From OLB7 sp966250335 (lineage in GTDB: Bacteria > Bacteroidota > Ignavibacteria > OLB7), in contig CBINGZ010000028.1 of the NCBI GenBank assembly GCA_966250335.1, positions 1 through 64,000 on the forward strand: a DNA stretch of 64,000 nucleotides. The letters run 5' to 3'. The notes under the pieces are model-generated. The model did not search any database. It was not told the DNA's origin and saw nothing but the letters and a program-made list of their open reading frames with translations. This document shows positions 15,307 to 23,897 of the stretch, piece after piece (positions within the stretch are counted from its first letter, which is position 1; each line of letters begins with the position of its first letter). The position numbers and the translations under genes are program-made.

Positions 15307-17742
15307 ATGCCTGCTACAGCCGCCATTGCGAACAAGAGCCTGAACGGGGAGTCGACCCGCCGGAAAGGACCGGAGAAACAGGAGTTTCCGTTCGGTACGG
15401 TCCTCAGTCTTGAACCCCTCATCGCCTACGTGCGGGAATCGATGTGTCGTCTGCGCGACGACATGGCGCCCCTTCGCGACAAGATCGAGGAGGCGCTCGC
15501 CGCGGCGCCGGAACTGAACGGGCCGATTCATGATCTGTCGGTGATCGATAGATATCGCGAGGTCGTCGATCTCCTCATGTCGGTGATCTTTCCCCCGGCG
15601 AACTGGGATCGCGAGTCTCGCGGCGCGATTGTTCCATACACCTTCACTCCCTTCTATCATACCCCCGCGTTCAGCCGTCTGCTGATCGACTCCGACGGCG
15701 ACAGAGGAAGCATTGCGGCGCTTGCAAGGAACGAAGGGTTCGTGACGGGGCGCACGCTGAGCGCCTATCTCTGGATCCTCCGCCGGTTCTACGATATTTC
15801 CGTCGAGTTCGCGTTCCCTGTGATCGCTACCGTCCCCGATCCCGATACCGGGCTGGAGCGATATTACAAGCTGGAGGCGGATGTCCGGTTCCAGGAGGTG
15901 CACGCGCGCGGTCCGGTGGAACCCCTTACCGACGAGCAGCGGGCAAGGATTCTGGATAACCTCTCGGATCTCGATATGTGGAGGGATATCATCCCGACCG
16001 ACATGTTCGAGTTCACCGGCTTCGCCGTGATCAACGCGATCGACATGACCGATCAGCAGGTGGTCTCCGAGCTGACCCGCGAGCTGATCCGCAACGACGC
16101 CATCGTCTCCTTCGACGGATTCGAACGCCTGCAGAGTCAGATGCGGACGCTCCTTCGCCGTCCTGGGCTCTTCATGAGCATTGCGGCGCTGGAGGGGGAG
16201 GAGCTGATGGTGCTGAACTACGGCGCCAAGGTGAAGGCCGGCTGCGTCTTCACCGATGCGATGCGATATAAGATGAAGGGGTTCTCCGGGTCGATCTACC
16301 AGCGGGCGTTCACGGGGGGAAATATCGAGATCATAGAGAATCTCGATACCTACCCCGCCAAGTCGCAGGTGGAGGAGTCGATGATCCTCAAGGGGTACAG
16401 GAACGTTCTGGTCGCCCCGTTGAAGGATGAGAAGAGGGTGATCGGGTCGCTGACCCTCTGGTCGGCGGAGGCGGGGGATATCGATTCGCTCAACTCGATG
16501 AAGCTCATTGATATCCTGCCGCTCTTCTCCATCGCAGTGCAGCGGAGCATGGACGACCTGCGGAACCGCGTCCAGCGGGTGATCCGGCAGGAGTATACCG
16601 CGATCCATCCCTCGGTCGAATGGCGGTTCCGGAAGGCGTCGTTCAACTATATCCGCCAGCAGGATCTGGGGGAACGGCCGGTCATCGAGCCGATCGTCTT
16701 TGCCGATGTCTACCCGCTCTTCGGCGAGTCGGATATCAGGAACTCCTCGGTGCAGCGGAACGAGGCGATCCAGCACGATCTGATAGAACAGCTCGACCTG
16801 GCCCGCGACGTGGTCGGGCTCGCCCGCACGCACCGCGATCTTCCGATCCTCGACAATGTATCGTACAAGCTCGGAAAGATCTCCGACAACCTGAAGGGGG
16901 GACTCCATTCCGGCGACGAAGGGGGAGTGCTCGACATGCTCAAGACGGAGATCGAGCCCCTCTTCACCCACCTGGCGGAGTTCGATCCGGAGATCGCGCA
17001 CGCCGTGGAGAACTATCGTGCCATGCTCGACAGCGATCTCGGCATCCTCCACAACAAGCGCCGTGATTTCGAGGAGAGCGTCAACACCCTCACCAGGCTC
17101 CTCGCCTCCTATATCGACGGCGAGGAGCGGAGGGCGCAGGCGATGTTCCCCCACTACTTCGAACAGCATACCACCGACGGTGTCGATTTCGGGATGTACG
17201 TGGGGGCGTCGCTCAACGAGAAGGGAGTCTTCGATCCGATCTATCTGAAGAACCTTCGGCTCTGGCAGCTGATGGTCCTCTGCGGGTCGGCGCGTGAGGC
17301 CGAGCGGATCAGACCGAAGCTGAAGATCCCGCTGGAGATGACCCATCTGATCCTCGTGCAGAGCATTCCCCTCTCGATCCGCTTCCTGCACGACGAGAAG
17401 CAGTTCGGCGTCGACGGCGCCTACAACATCCGCTACGAGATCATGAAGAAGCGGATCGACAAGGCGACGATCATCGGCACCGACGAGCGCCTGACGCAGC
17501 CGGGTCGTATCGCGATCGTCTATTCCCAGGCGAAGGAGGCGCACGAGTACCGCGAGTATATCGAGTACCTTCAGTCGACCGGCGAGCTGGAGGAGGAGGT
17601 GGAGGATGTGGAGCTGGAGCCGTTGCAGGGGATCCAGGGGCTGCGCGCGCTCCGGGTGGCGGTGGTCGGCGGACAGGCCCCGGCGCCGACCGATCGGATC
17701 GACGAGGCGGTGTGGGCTGTTTCATCGCATATCGAGGGATAG
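15307..17742 (+). CDS. Large GAF-domain protein of unknown function
   Basis: 811 aa, ATG 15307 preceded by CGAGGAGATGTC. No signal peptide or membrane segment. A GAF-like sensory fold is seen at about residues 268-420 (FERLQSQMRTLLRRPGLFMSIAALEGEELMV overall, then YQRAFTGGNIEIIENLDTYP and NVLVAPLKDEKRVIGSLTLW). The N-terminal 260 and C-terminal 390 residues match nothing I recognise; a helical segment at about 565-610 (ILHNKRRDFEESVNTLTRLL) and an acidic linker near the end (STGELEEEVEDVELE) are visible. No kinase, cyclase or HD-GYP motif follows, so output is unknown. Proteins of this layout occur in Bacteroidota, as far as I recall. It stands alone between typA and a MmcQ-like gene. Confidence 0.7.
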   Translation: MPATAAIANKSLNGESTRRKGPEKQEFPFGTVLSLEPLIAYVRESMCRLRDDMAPLRDKIEEALAAAPELNGPIHDLSVIDRYREVVDLLMSVIFPPANWDRESRGAIVPYTFTPFYHTPAFSRLLIDSDGDRGSIAALARNEGFVTGRTLSAYLWILRRFYDISVEFAFPVIATVPDPDTGLERYYKLEADVRFQEVHARGPVEPLTDEQRARILDNLSDLDMWRDIIPTDMFEFTGFAVINAIDMTDQQVVSELTRELIRNDAIVSFDGFERLQSQMRTLLRRPGLFMSIAALEGEELMVLNYGAKVKAGCVFTDAMRYKMKGFSGSIYQRAFTGGNIEIIENLDTYPAKSQVEESMILKGYRNVLVAPLKDEKRVIGSLTLWSAEAGDIDSLNSMKLIDILPLFSIAVQRSMDDLRNRVQRVIRQEYTAIHPSVEWRFRKASFNYIRQQDLGERPVIEPIVFADVYPLFGESDIRNSSVQRNEAIQHDLIEQLDLARDVVGLARTHRDLPILDNVSYKLGKISDNLKGGLHSGDEGGVLDMLKTEIEPLFTHLAEFDPEIAHAVENYRAMLDSDLGILHNKRRDFEESVNTLTRLLASYIDGEERRAQAMFPHYFEQHTTDGVDFGMYVGASLNEKGVFDPIYLKNLRLWQLMVLCGSAREAERIRPKLKIPLEMTHLILVQSIPLSIRFLHDEKQFGVDGAYNIRYEIMKKRIDKATIIGTDERLTQPGRIAIVYSQAKEAHEYREYIEYLQSTGELEEEVEDVELEPLQGIQGLRALRVAVVGGQAPAPTDRIDEAVWAVSSHIEG

Positions 17743-17806
17743 GGGGCGGCGGGATTTCCGATCAAGATGTCGTAGAGCGATTATTCTGAACGAATCATAC
17801 TCCCTC

Positions 17807-18163
17807 ATGGATCTCTCGACGCTGCGTGACTACTGCCTGGGGAAGCCGGGGACGTCCGAGGATATGCCGTTCGGCGACGGTGTCCTCGTGTTCCGCGTGG
17901 GAGGGAAGATCTTTGCGCTGGCGATGGTGGAATCGATCCCGCTCCGATTCAATCTCAAATGCGACCCGCAGCAGGCCCTTGAGCTGCGGGAGCGGTACGA
18001 ATCGGTGCTCCCCGGCTACCATCAGGACAAGCGACACTGGAACACGATCATCGCCGACGGCTCGGTTCCCGCCCGGGAGCTGCGCGGGATGATCGATCAC
18101 TCCTATGAGCTGGTGGCCAAGAGTCTGAACAAGAAGGATCGCGAGGCGATGGGGCTGGGGTGA
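17807..18163 (+). CDS. MmcQ/YjbR family protein
   Basis: 118 aa from ATG 17807, the standard YjbR size. It shows the family pattern: PFGDGVLVFRVGGKIFALAMV, IPLRFNLKCDPQQALELRERY, VLPGYHQDKRHWNTIIADG and a closing helix LRGMIDHSYELVAKSLNKKD. The fold is CyaY-like; members are described as DNA-binding-like but have no settled function. Cytosolic. The following gene starts 48 bp downstream on the same strand, so co-transcription is possible. Confidence 0.88.
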   Translation: MDLSTLRDYCLGKPGTSEDMPFGDGVLVFRVGGKIFALAMVESIPLRFNLKCDPQQALELRERYESVLPGYHQDKRHWNTIIADGSVPARELRGMIDHSYELVAKSLNKKDREAMGLG

Positions 18164-18211
18164 GACGGATGAACCTGAAGGTCGTCGAATCATGAATCGG
18201 AATTCCGGATC

Positions 18212-18655
18212 GTGGCCACATATCTTCTGACATGGAATCCCGCCAAATGGGAATGGAAGGATTACGACGACCGGCTCCGTGAGGTGGCCGAGCGCGGGTC
18301 GTTCACCTTCCCGTGGGATACCGGCGCCAACCGTCGCGTCCGCGCCGGCGACCGCGTCTTTCTTCTGCGGCAGGGGCTGGAACCGCGCGGCATCGTCGGC
18401 TCCGGTCATGCGGTCTCAGACGTCTACCAGGACGAACACTGGAACCCGATCCGGGAAGGGCTCGCCAACTATATCGTGGTCGAATGGGATCATCTGGTCG
18501 ACCCCACCCGCGACTGGTATATCCCGCGCAAACGCCTCGACGCCGAAATATTCAGCGGCGTCCACTGGAACACGCAGCGCTCCGGCATCACCATCAGAGA
18601 AGATGTCGCGGAGATCCTGGAAGAGGAGTGGGAGAGAGCGATGCGCGGGAGATAG
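18212..18655 (+). CDS. Stand-alone EVE/PUA-like domain protein
   Basis: 147 aa from GTG 18212. The sequence TYLLTWNPAKWEWKDYDDRL, RVRAGDRVFLLRQGLEPRGIVGSG and YQDEHWNPIREGLANYIVVEWD matches the EVE-like module that commonly forms the N-terminus of HNH restriction endonucleases, where it is thought to read modified bases. Here the frame ends after the module: no HNH (His-Asn-His) residues, no GTPase or helicase partner, and the next gene is on the other strand. It could be a remnant of such a nuclease, or a free-standing binding domain. The assignment rests on pattern memory, not on a search. Confidence 0.6.
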   Translation: MATYLLTWNPAKWEWKDYDDRLREVAERGSFTFPWDTGANRRVRAGDRVFLLRQGLEPRGIVGSGHAVSDVYQDEHWNPIREGLANYIVVEWDHLVDPTRDWYIPRKRLDAEIFSGVHWNTQRSGITIREDVAEILEEEWERAMRGR

Positions 18656-18727
18656 GAAAGACCTGCCTCCGTATCTGTCGGCTGTCTCCGTTGCGGCCGT
18701 CAGCTGCCTCGTATTTCGATGTCATCT

Positions 18728-19243
18728 CTATCGTCCCGCCTCCTGATCCTGCGGCCACCACCCCTCCCATTCGATCCCCTCGATTCCATCTCCCCGCAGC
18801 CGCTCGACCAGCTGTCCCGTGTGATGCTGAACATGTCGGATGTTGTAGAGATGAAGCTCCAGTCGCGAGAAGGGGAGCCATTCGAACCCGGAGGGATCCG
18901 CGAACGGCTCGGCGGCGATCCGGGATTCCAGCGATGTCGCGATCCGATCCGTGTACGCAAGAAGCTGCTCCTTCGTGTACGGGCACGTGCCGTCGGGTTC
19001 GGCGGGAACGTACGACCTGAAGAACTGCATGCCGCGGATTCCATACTCCCACGGCTCGAACTCTCCCTCGGAAGGGGAGAGGTAGAAATGGGTGTAGAAG
19101 AGGGTATGGTAGGCGATATGCCAGAAGCGGTTCCCCTGCGTGGGGTCGTCCCAGACCTTATCGGGGCATCGAAGGATCGTTTCCCGAAGCATGACGAGAG
19201 CCGATCCGTACTGGGATCGGAGAATATCGTGGAGCTGTTCCAT
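18728..19243 (-). CDS. DinB-like four-helix protein
   Basis: 171 aa. Helical protein with the DinB/YfiT metal-ligand arrangement: His in FWHIAYHTLFYTHFYL (about residues 40-55) and a distal pair in YNIRHVQHHTGQLVERLR (about 133-150). Such proteins are thiol-dependent transferases or stress proteins; the substrate is unknown. It ends with a Trp-rich tail (WEGWWPQDQ). Cytosolic. It lies downstream of, and in the same orientation as, the minus-strand lipoprotein/barrel array but is separated from it by an 83-bp gap (19244-19326). Confidence 0.8.
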   Translation of the reverse strand: MEQLHDILRSQYGSALVMLRETILRCPDKVWDDPTQGNRFWHIAYHTLFYTHFYLSPSEGEFEPWEYGIRGMQFFRSYVPAEPDGTCPYTKEQLLAYTDRIATSLESRIAAEPFADPSGFEWLPFSRLELHLYNIRHVQHHTGQLVERLRGDGIEGIEWEGWWPQDQEAGR

Positions 19244-19326
19244 CGGTTGCAGAGCCGGTTGTGATTATGAGGATATCGTGATACGAACGGTTCGCGGAGG
19301 TCGGTCGGCTTCCTTCGCTCCCGGAG

Positions 19327-20103
19327 TCAGAGCGCCCTGTAGTAGAACCCCAGTCCGACATTGATGCAGTCGAGCCGGTGATGTCTCCTGCTCGTCTCCG
19401 TGCGGGGCTCCTCGGTCAGCGTATGCTCGGTGGAGGAGTGGACCATGTTCATCCTGCCGTAAACATACGCACCCCGGAGCTGCAGTCCCCACCTCGATTC
19501 TCCCTTGTTGAAGGTAGCGCGGAACATGAGCGTGGGGATCAGCGTAAAGGCGTTGCCGCCGCTGATGTTCCGGTCGAGCCTCCGGTATTCGTTGCTCTGC
19601 GGCTTCTTGAGCAGCACCGACCATTCCACGGATCTGACATTGATATTGCCGGCAAGAAGTCCCGGCTCGAACGCCAGCGCGTCGATCAGCGGGATGCGGT
19701 ACGACAGACCGAGTACCGCCGCGGTCGTCGAGAACGGGGTCATGGAATGGTTGAGGATGATGTCGTCGGGATAGTTCCTGCTGGAGTATTCCTCCAGGAT
19801 CGTCTGTCCCTGAATGATCATGTTGTCGACGACCCCTTCCACCGTCAGCCGGTCGGTGACACGCCATGCAACGGTTCCGACGAACGATCCGTAGTTCCCC
19901 GAGCTGTCCATGATGTAGAGCGGATCGTCCGGTGTCGTCCCGCGGTTCGCGAGCGGGACCGCGACCCCCCATATCATGCCGAAGGAGAGGGGATAGTCGC
20001 TCTTCGATATTTTTGCATCGTGTTCGGTACTATCGCTCTGCGCCGCGCATGCAAGGGAGACCAGCAGCAGAGCGCAGATCGATATCGTTGCGTGCCGGAT
20101 CAT
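19327..20103 (-). CDS. Outer-membrane beta-barrel, pair C of a triplicated cassette
   Basis: 258 aa with signal peptide (TISICALLLVSLACAAQ). Alternating strands and terminal aromatic strand (INVGLGFYYRAL) indicate an outer-membrane barrel. It is clearly paralogous to 20785-21567: shared segments include YPLSFGMIWGVAVPLANRG, FVGTVAWRVTDRLTVEGVVD, AFEPGLLAGNINVRSVEWSV, LKKPQSNEYRRLDRN and FTLIPTLMFRATFNKGESRW. More distantly it matches 22270-23016. It starts 6 bp after the stop of its partner lipoprotein gene. Last gene of the array in the direction of transcription. Function unknown. Confidence 0.75.
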   Translation of the reverse strand: MIRHATISICALLLVSLACAAQSDSTEHDAKISKSDYPLSFGMIWGVAVPLANRGTTPDDPLYIMDSSGNYGSFVGTVAWRVTDRLTVEGVVDNMIIQGQTILEEYSSRNYPDDIILNHSMTPFSTTAAVLGLSYRIPLIDALAFEPGLLAGNINVRSVEWSVLLKKPQSNEYRRLDRNISGGNAFTLIPTLMFRATFNKGESRWGLQLRGAYVYGRMNMVHSSTEHTLTEEPRTETSRRHHRLDCINVGLGFYYRAL

Positions 20104-20109
20104 CGGGTC

Positions 20110-20706
20110 TCAGATAAGTGTGATCGGCTGAGTGGTATCGGAAAGATTTCTCCCCCCTTCCAGTTCGATCGTCACGCTGAACCGTATGCCGGGGGATCGA
20201 TCGAGCCCCTGGGTGCGCAGGAGGCGGACGCGCTCGGACCAGACCTGATCGTCGTCGTTCATGCCTCGTATCAGGTCGGGGATCGTCACCAGATCCTCGA
20301 GGAACTCATCCGCCGCGTAGGGTGAAGGGGAGCGGACGGCCTCGAAATCGGCCGTGACGTCGCGAACCGTCTGGCTCGAATCGTCCGGGATCGCATGAAT
20401 CCGTATCGCGAGAACGCTGTCGGTGTTGATGAACCTTGTAACATCGGGACACGATGTGGCGTATGCAGCCGGCACGGGGGTGAATCGGAACACGCTCTTG
20501 AAACCGAACATGATCTCAATACCGTATGCCGTCGCCGGCACGGAAGCGTTGTACGGCGGCTGCGCGATCCTCCCGCTGTTGTCCAGATTCGACACCTCTA
20601 TCTTCTGCCATGAGAACGGCACGTTGATCTCCTGATCGCAGCATCCGGCGGCCAGCCAGAGCAACTGTATCGTAAATGTAGATAATGCGAGTCGTAATGT
20701 GTTCAT
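20110..20706 (-). CDS. Putative lipoprotein, pair C of a triplicated cassette
   Basis: 198 aa. A signal peptide ends in WLAAGCC, a usable lipobox, so lipid attachment is likely. The body shows VTADFEAVRS, a conserved YATSCPD around the middle, and ends GIRFSVTIELEGGRNLSDTTQPITLI-stop in overall pattern. The same C-terminal pattern (GI/VxF..T.EL..G...DTT..ITLI) ends both paralogues at 21574-22173 and 23018-23608. The layout recalls Bacteroidota DUF5034-type lipoproteins, from memory only. It is followed after 6 bp by its barrel partner; the two are probably translated together. Confidence 0.7.
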   Translation of the reverse strand: MNTLRLALSTFTIQLLWLAAGCCDQEINVPFSWQKIEVSNLDNSGRIAQPPYNASVPATAYGIEIMFGFKSVFRFTPVPAAYATSCPDVTRFINTDSVLAIRIHAIPDDSSQTVRDVTADFEAVRSPSPYAADEFLEDLVTIPDLIRGMNDDDQVWSERVRLLRTQGLDRSPGIRFSVTIELEGGRNLSDTTQPITLI

Positions 20707-20784
20707 GGGAATTCTCCTTGTGGGTATCCCGGGGCCGGGATACGATATTCTCGGATGTGCGCCGATGGGACCATCGACTCCCCT

Positions 20785-21567
20785 TCAGAAGAGCCGGCAA
20801 TAGAGTCCCAGGCCGATATTCAGGCCGTCGAATCGATGGTCCCGCCGGTCCGTCGCCGTGACCGGTTCCTCGGCCAGTTCGTGATTCGTGAAGGAGTGGG
20901 GCAGGTTCGCACTGCCGTAATAGTAGGCGCTCCTGAGCTGCAATCCCCACCTCGACGTCCCCTTGAGAAATGTATAGCGCAGCATCAGCGTGGGGATCAG
21001 GGTGAACCGGTTCGTTCCCTCGACGACCCTGTCGATGCCTCGATAGAGGTTCGTGCCCGGTTCCTTCAGCAGGACCGACCATCGTATCGAACCGACCGAC
21101 AGGTTCCCGGCCAGAAGCCCCGGTTCCAGCGACAACTCACGACGATAGAGAGGGATGCGATAGGAAAGCCCGAACCCCATCACCGCCATGACGAACGGGG
21201 TCGCGTCGTGCGTGAGAATGTAGTCGTCGGTATAGAGAGATGCGGCATGTTCCGCCAGCGTGGTGTCGGCAACGACCTGCATGAGATCGAGGACCCCTTC
21301 CACCGTCAGCCGATCCGTGATCCGCCAGGCGGCGGTCAGGACGAACGAGCCGTTGTAGGTTCCGGCACTGTCGAGGAGATGGATCGGGTCGTCCGATCCG
21401 GCGCCCCGGTTCCCGAAGGGGAGCGCTATCCCAAAGGCCATCCCCAGGGAGAAGGGATAACGGCGCTTCGGATCATCCGTGTCGTTCTGGGATATATCGT
21501 TCTGAGCCGTGCAGAGGCCGCAGAGGAGGAGAAGCAGGCAGACCGATACTGTTGTGAATCTCAGCAT
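20785..21567 (-). CDS. Outer-membrane beta-barrel, pair B of a triplicated cassette
   Basis: 260 aa. Signal peptide FTTVSVCLLLLLCGLCTAQ, mature start Asn/Asp-rich (NDISQNDTDDPKRR), then barrel strands YPFSLGMAFGIALPFGNRG, FVLTAAWRITDRLTVEGVLD, LSLEPGLLAGNLSVGSIRWS, LKEPGTNLYRGIDRV, FTLIPTLMLRYTFLKGTSRW, closing LNIGLGLYCRLF. Closest relative in the window is pair C (19327-20103). It begins 6 bp after the partner lipoprotein stop and ends 78 bp before the next lipoprotein gene, so it is inside one transcription unit. No catalytic residues seen. Confidence 0.75.
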   Translation of the reverse strand: MLRFTTVSVCLLLLLCGLCTAQNDISQNDTDDPKRRYPFSLGMAFGIALPFGNRGAGSDDPIHLLDSAGTYNGSFVLTAAWRITDRLTVEGVLDLMQVVADTTLAEHAASLYTDDYILTHDATPFVMAVMGFGLSYRIPLYRRELSLEPGLLAGNLSVGSIRWSVLLKEPGTNLYRGIDRVVEGTNRFTLIPTLMLRYTFLKGTSRWGLQLRSAYYYGSANLPHSFTNHELAEEPVTATDRRDHRFDGLNIGLGLYCRLF

Positions 21568-21573
21568 CGTTTC

Positions 21574-22173
21574 TCAGATCAGTGTGAGAGGGGCCGTTGT
21601 ATCGGAAAGCGTTCTTCCCCCCTTCAGTTCCACCGTCACGCCGAACCTGATGCCGGGGGATCGATCGAGGTTCTCCATGCGGAGAAGCTGGGTTCCCTCG
21701 ATCCATGTCCATTCGTTCCTGTTCATGCCGCGGACCATCTCATCGATCGTCACCAGATCGATGAGAACAGGACCGATCCCTCCGGCGCCCCTCCGCGTGG
21801 CGCGGAATTCGTTCGTGACATCGTGGACCGCCTCGGCGGAATCGCTCGGGATCGCATGAACCCGTACCGAGAGGACGGTGTCGACGTTGACGTCGACGAA
21901 CATCCCCGGACACGACGTAGCGTATGCCGCCGGAAGGAGTAAGTATCGTGATGCAATATTGCGGTCGAGCGTGAAGATCATCGAGATGCCGTACGCCGCA
22001 GCCGGTACCGGGGAGCCGTATGAAAAGATCGGGGCAGGCCCGCTGTTGTTCAGGTTCTCGACATCCATTCTGGTCCATCTGAACGGGGCCTCGGTCTCCT
22101 CTATGCAGCAGCCCGTAACAAGCCAGAATAATTGTATCGTAAGGGATGATAATGCGAGCCGTGATATCTTCAT
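21574..22173 (-). CDS. Putative lipoprotein, pair B of a triplicated cassette
   Basis: 199 aa. Signal peptide ends FWLVTGCC (lipobox-like). Conserved with pair C: RWTRMDVENLNNSGPAP, YAAAAYGI-type strand (AAAYGISMIF), LLPAAYATSCPGMF, SVRVHAIPSDSAEAVHDVTN, and the terminal FGVTVELKGGRTLSDTT. The central cysteine (ATSC) and the NSG turn are shared by the two closest copies. Likely periplasm-facing or surface-exposed partner of the barrel encoded 6 bp downstream; this pairing role is inference. Confidence 0.7.
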   Translation of the reverse strand: MKISRLALSSLTIQLFWLVTGCCIEETEAPFRWTRMDVENLNNSGPAPIFSYGSPVPAAAYGISMIFTLDRNIASRYLLLPAAYATSCPGMFVDVNVDTVLSVRVHAIPSDSAEAVHDVTNEFRATRRGAGGIGPVLIDLVTIDEMVRGMNRNEWTWIEGTQLLRMENLDRSPGIRFGVTVELKGGRTLSDTTAPLTLI

Positions 22174-22269
22174 CGGTAGTGCTCCCGGGCTTCTGTGGTA
22201 TGGACGATTCCGTTTTCACTCTCCTGGGTGACACGGTCCCCCTGATTCGTAACCAGCTCGACTCCGGCC

Positions 22270-23016
22270 TCAGAACGGACTCCAGTAGAAGCCGAGGCCG
22301 ACGTTCAGAAAACTGAAATCATGGCGCGCGGTGAGCGATGAGGTATGCGAAGGGTCGATCAATGTCTCCTCCGTGAGCGAATGATCGACGTCGATTCCGG
22401 GGCCGAGATACGATATTCTCAGATGCGCGCCGACGGTGGAGGGGGAGCTCTCCAGCGGGAGCCGGACCGTCAGCGCGGGGCTGAGGGTGAAGGCCGGTTT
22501 CGACGTCATATCGTGTCGAGTGGTCCGATATTCGTTGCTGCCGCTCTTTTTCAGGAAGAGCGACCGCTGCGCCGACTCCATGAACGTCGCTCCGGCCAGC
22601 ATCGTCGGTTCCAGAAGAAACGCTCCCAGCCGTACCCTCCATGAAATTCCGCCGCCGTAGAAGAGGATACCTCCCGCCGTGATCTTGTTTTCCAGCACGA
22701 TATATTCAGGATAGGAATCCCCCACCCCCTTGTCGGGGAAAAAACCGGTCACCAGCGAATAATCGACTGCGAGCTCCAGTGCCAGATCGTCAATAATGCG
22801 ATATGTCGCCGTGGTTGCGAACGAATAATCGACAGGCGCTTCCTCCATCACGTACGCGGGTTGTCGCGGCGCCAGTCCCGTTCTGCTCAGCGAGAAGGCG
22901 GCGCCGAGCACCGCTCCCAGCGAGAAGTCGTTCTCCGTCGCGTCGTTCTGGGCCGCGGCGAAGGTGGGGAGCAGGGGAGAGAGCAGAAGGATGGATATCG
23001 CTCCGCGATAATACAT
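22270..23016 (-). CDS. Outer-membrane beta-barrel, pair A of a triplicated cassette (most divergent)
   Basis: 248 aa with signal peptide (GAISILLLSPLLPTFAAAQ). Barrel-like strands and conserved cassette landmarks: NDFSLGAVLGAAFSLSRTG, ATTATYRIIDDLALELAVDY, SLFLKKSGSNEYRTTRHD, FTLSPALTVRLPLE and terminal LNVGLGFYWSPF. Identity with pairs B and C is visibly lower than between B and C, so this is the oldest split. Its ATG is separated by a single base from the stop of the upstream lipoprotein gene. The next pair starts 96 bp downstream. Confidence 0.72.
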   Translation of the reverse strand: MYYRGAISILLLSPLLPTFAAAQNDATENDFSLGAVLGAAFSLSRTGLAPRQPAYVMEEAPVDYSFATTATYRIIDDLALELAVDYSLVTGFFPDKGVGDSYPEYIVLENKITAGGILFYGGGISWRVRLGAFLLEPTMLAGATFMESAQRSLFLKKSGSNEYRTTRHDMTSKPAFTLSPALTVRLPLESSPSTVGAHLRISYLGPGIDVDHSLTEETLIDPSHTSSLTARHDFSFLNVGLGFYWSPF

Positions 23017-23017
23017 G

Positions 23018-23608
23018 TCAGATCAGCGTGATTGTATCGGTGGTGTCGGCGATCCTCTTTCCGCTCGACAGTTCCATCGTCACGATGAAATGAACACCCG
23101 TTGCCGGTTCCGATCCGCTGATTCTGATCATCTGATATCGGGTGGCGGAATAGCCCTCGGGGCGATTGAGCCTCGTGATGAACTCACCGATCGTGATGAA
23201 CTGCTGCAGAGGGGGAACGCCGTACTCCTTGTCGATCACGCGGAACTCGCCGGTGACGTCGTGCCGTCCCGAGCCGTCGGTAAGAAGCTCAACGTTGAAC
23301 GCGCTTACCGTATCCTCGGTGTAGAAGCCTCCTGCCGAGAGGCCGCATGCGTATGCCGCCGGGACCGGAGAGAATCGGAAGTGGGTCGTGCCGCCGGTTG
23401 AAAATTGCAGATCGATCCCGTACGCGCCGGCCGGCACGGTCGGTCCGGCCGGGACCATCCATTCCCCGCTGTTGTCCATGTTGGTTGCCGTAAGGCCCGA
23501 CCATTCGGCCGCGACAGGGAGCGAATCGATATCTCCGCAGCAGCCGGCGGCAAGCCAGATCGACTGCACCGCGAGAACGCAACAGAGCGGTCGTACTAAT
23601 CTTCTCAT
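23018..23608 (-). CDS. Putative lipoprotein, pair A of a triplicated cassette
   Basis: 196 aa, first gene of the minus-strand array. Signal peptide VLAVQSIWLAAGCCG with lipobox-like AAGC. Shared layout with the other two lipoproteins: LTATNMDNSGEWM, VPAGAYGIDLQF, VPAAYACGLSAGGF, HDVTGEFRVIDKE and the end VTMELSSGKRIADTTDTITLI in overall pattern. Promoter presumably lies in the 289-bp divergent gap 23609-23897 shared with the molybdoenzyme gene; no clear TTG/TAnnTTTG pair was found there. Confidence 0.7.
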   Translation of the reverse strand: MRRLVRPLCCVLAVQSIWLAAGCCGDIDSLPVAAEWSGLTATNMDNSGEWMVPAGPTVPAGAYGIDLQFSTGGTTHFRFSPVPAAYACGLSAGGFYTEDTVSAFNVELLTDGSGRHDVTGEFRVIDKEYGVPPLQQFITIGEFITRLNRPEGYSATRYQMIRISGSEPATGVHFIVTMELSSGKRIADTTDTITLI

Positions 23609-23897
23609 GATCCTCTCCCGGCGAATATGTTCATGTCGTTACCTGAACCGTCGACCCATTGACACGGCCTGCGCCGATTCGTAACGGGGCCTGATAAGCG
23701 GTGGTGGAGAGGGTGCGGTGGTGACGGAAACGGAAGGGATCGGCGGGGTATGTCGGGGCTGAACGAAGGAGATACGAAGGCTTTCTTCGGCGGGCTACGG
23801 ATATACCTTCCGAAGCAGTAGATTAGCGCCGCAGTGCCCCGCTCCCCGGGCGGGAGCGATCGGAGCTTCCCTTCTGCGACAGCTATTCCTAGTCTTC

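Noticed and set aside
19327..23608. CRISPR array or other short direct repeats in the repeated region
   Set aside because: The repetition is at gene level (diverged paralogues of 600-780 bp), without short identical repeats and spacers.
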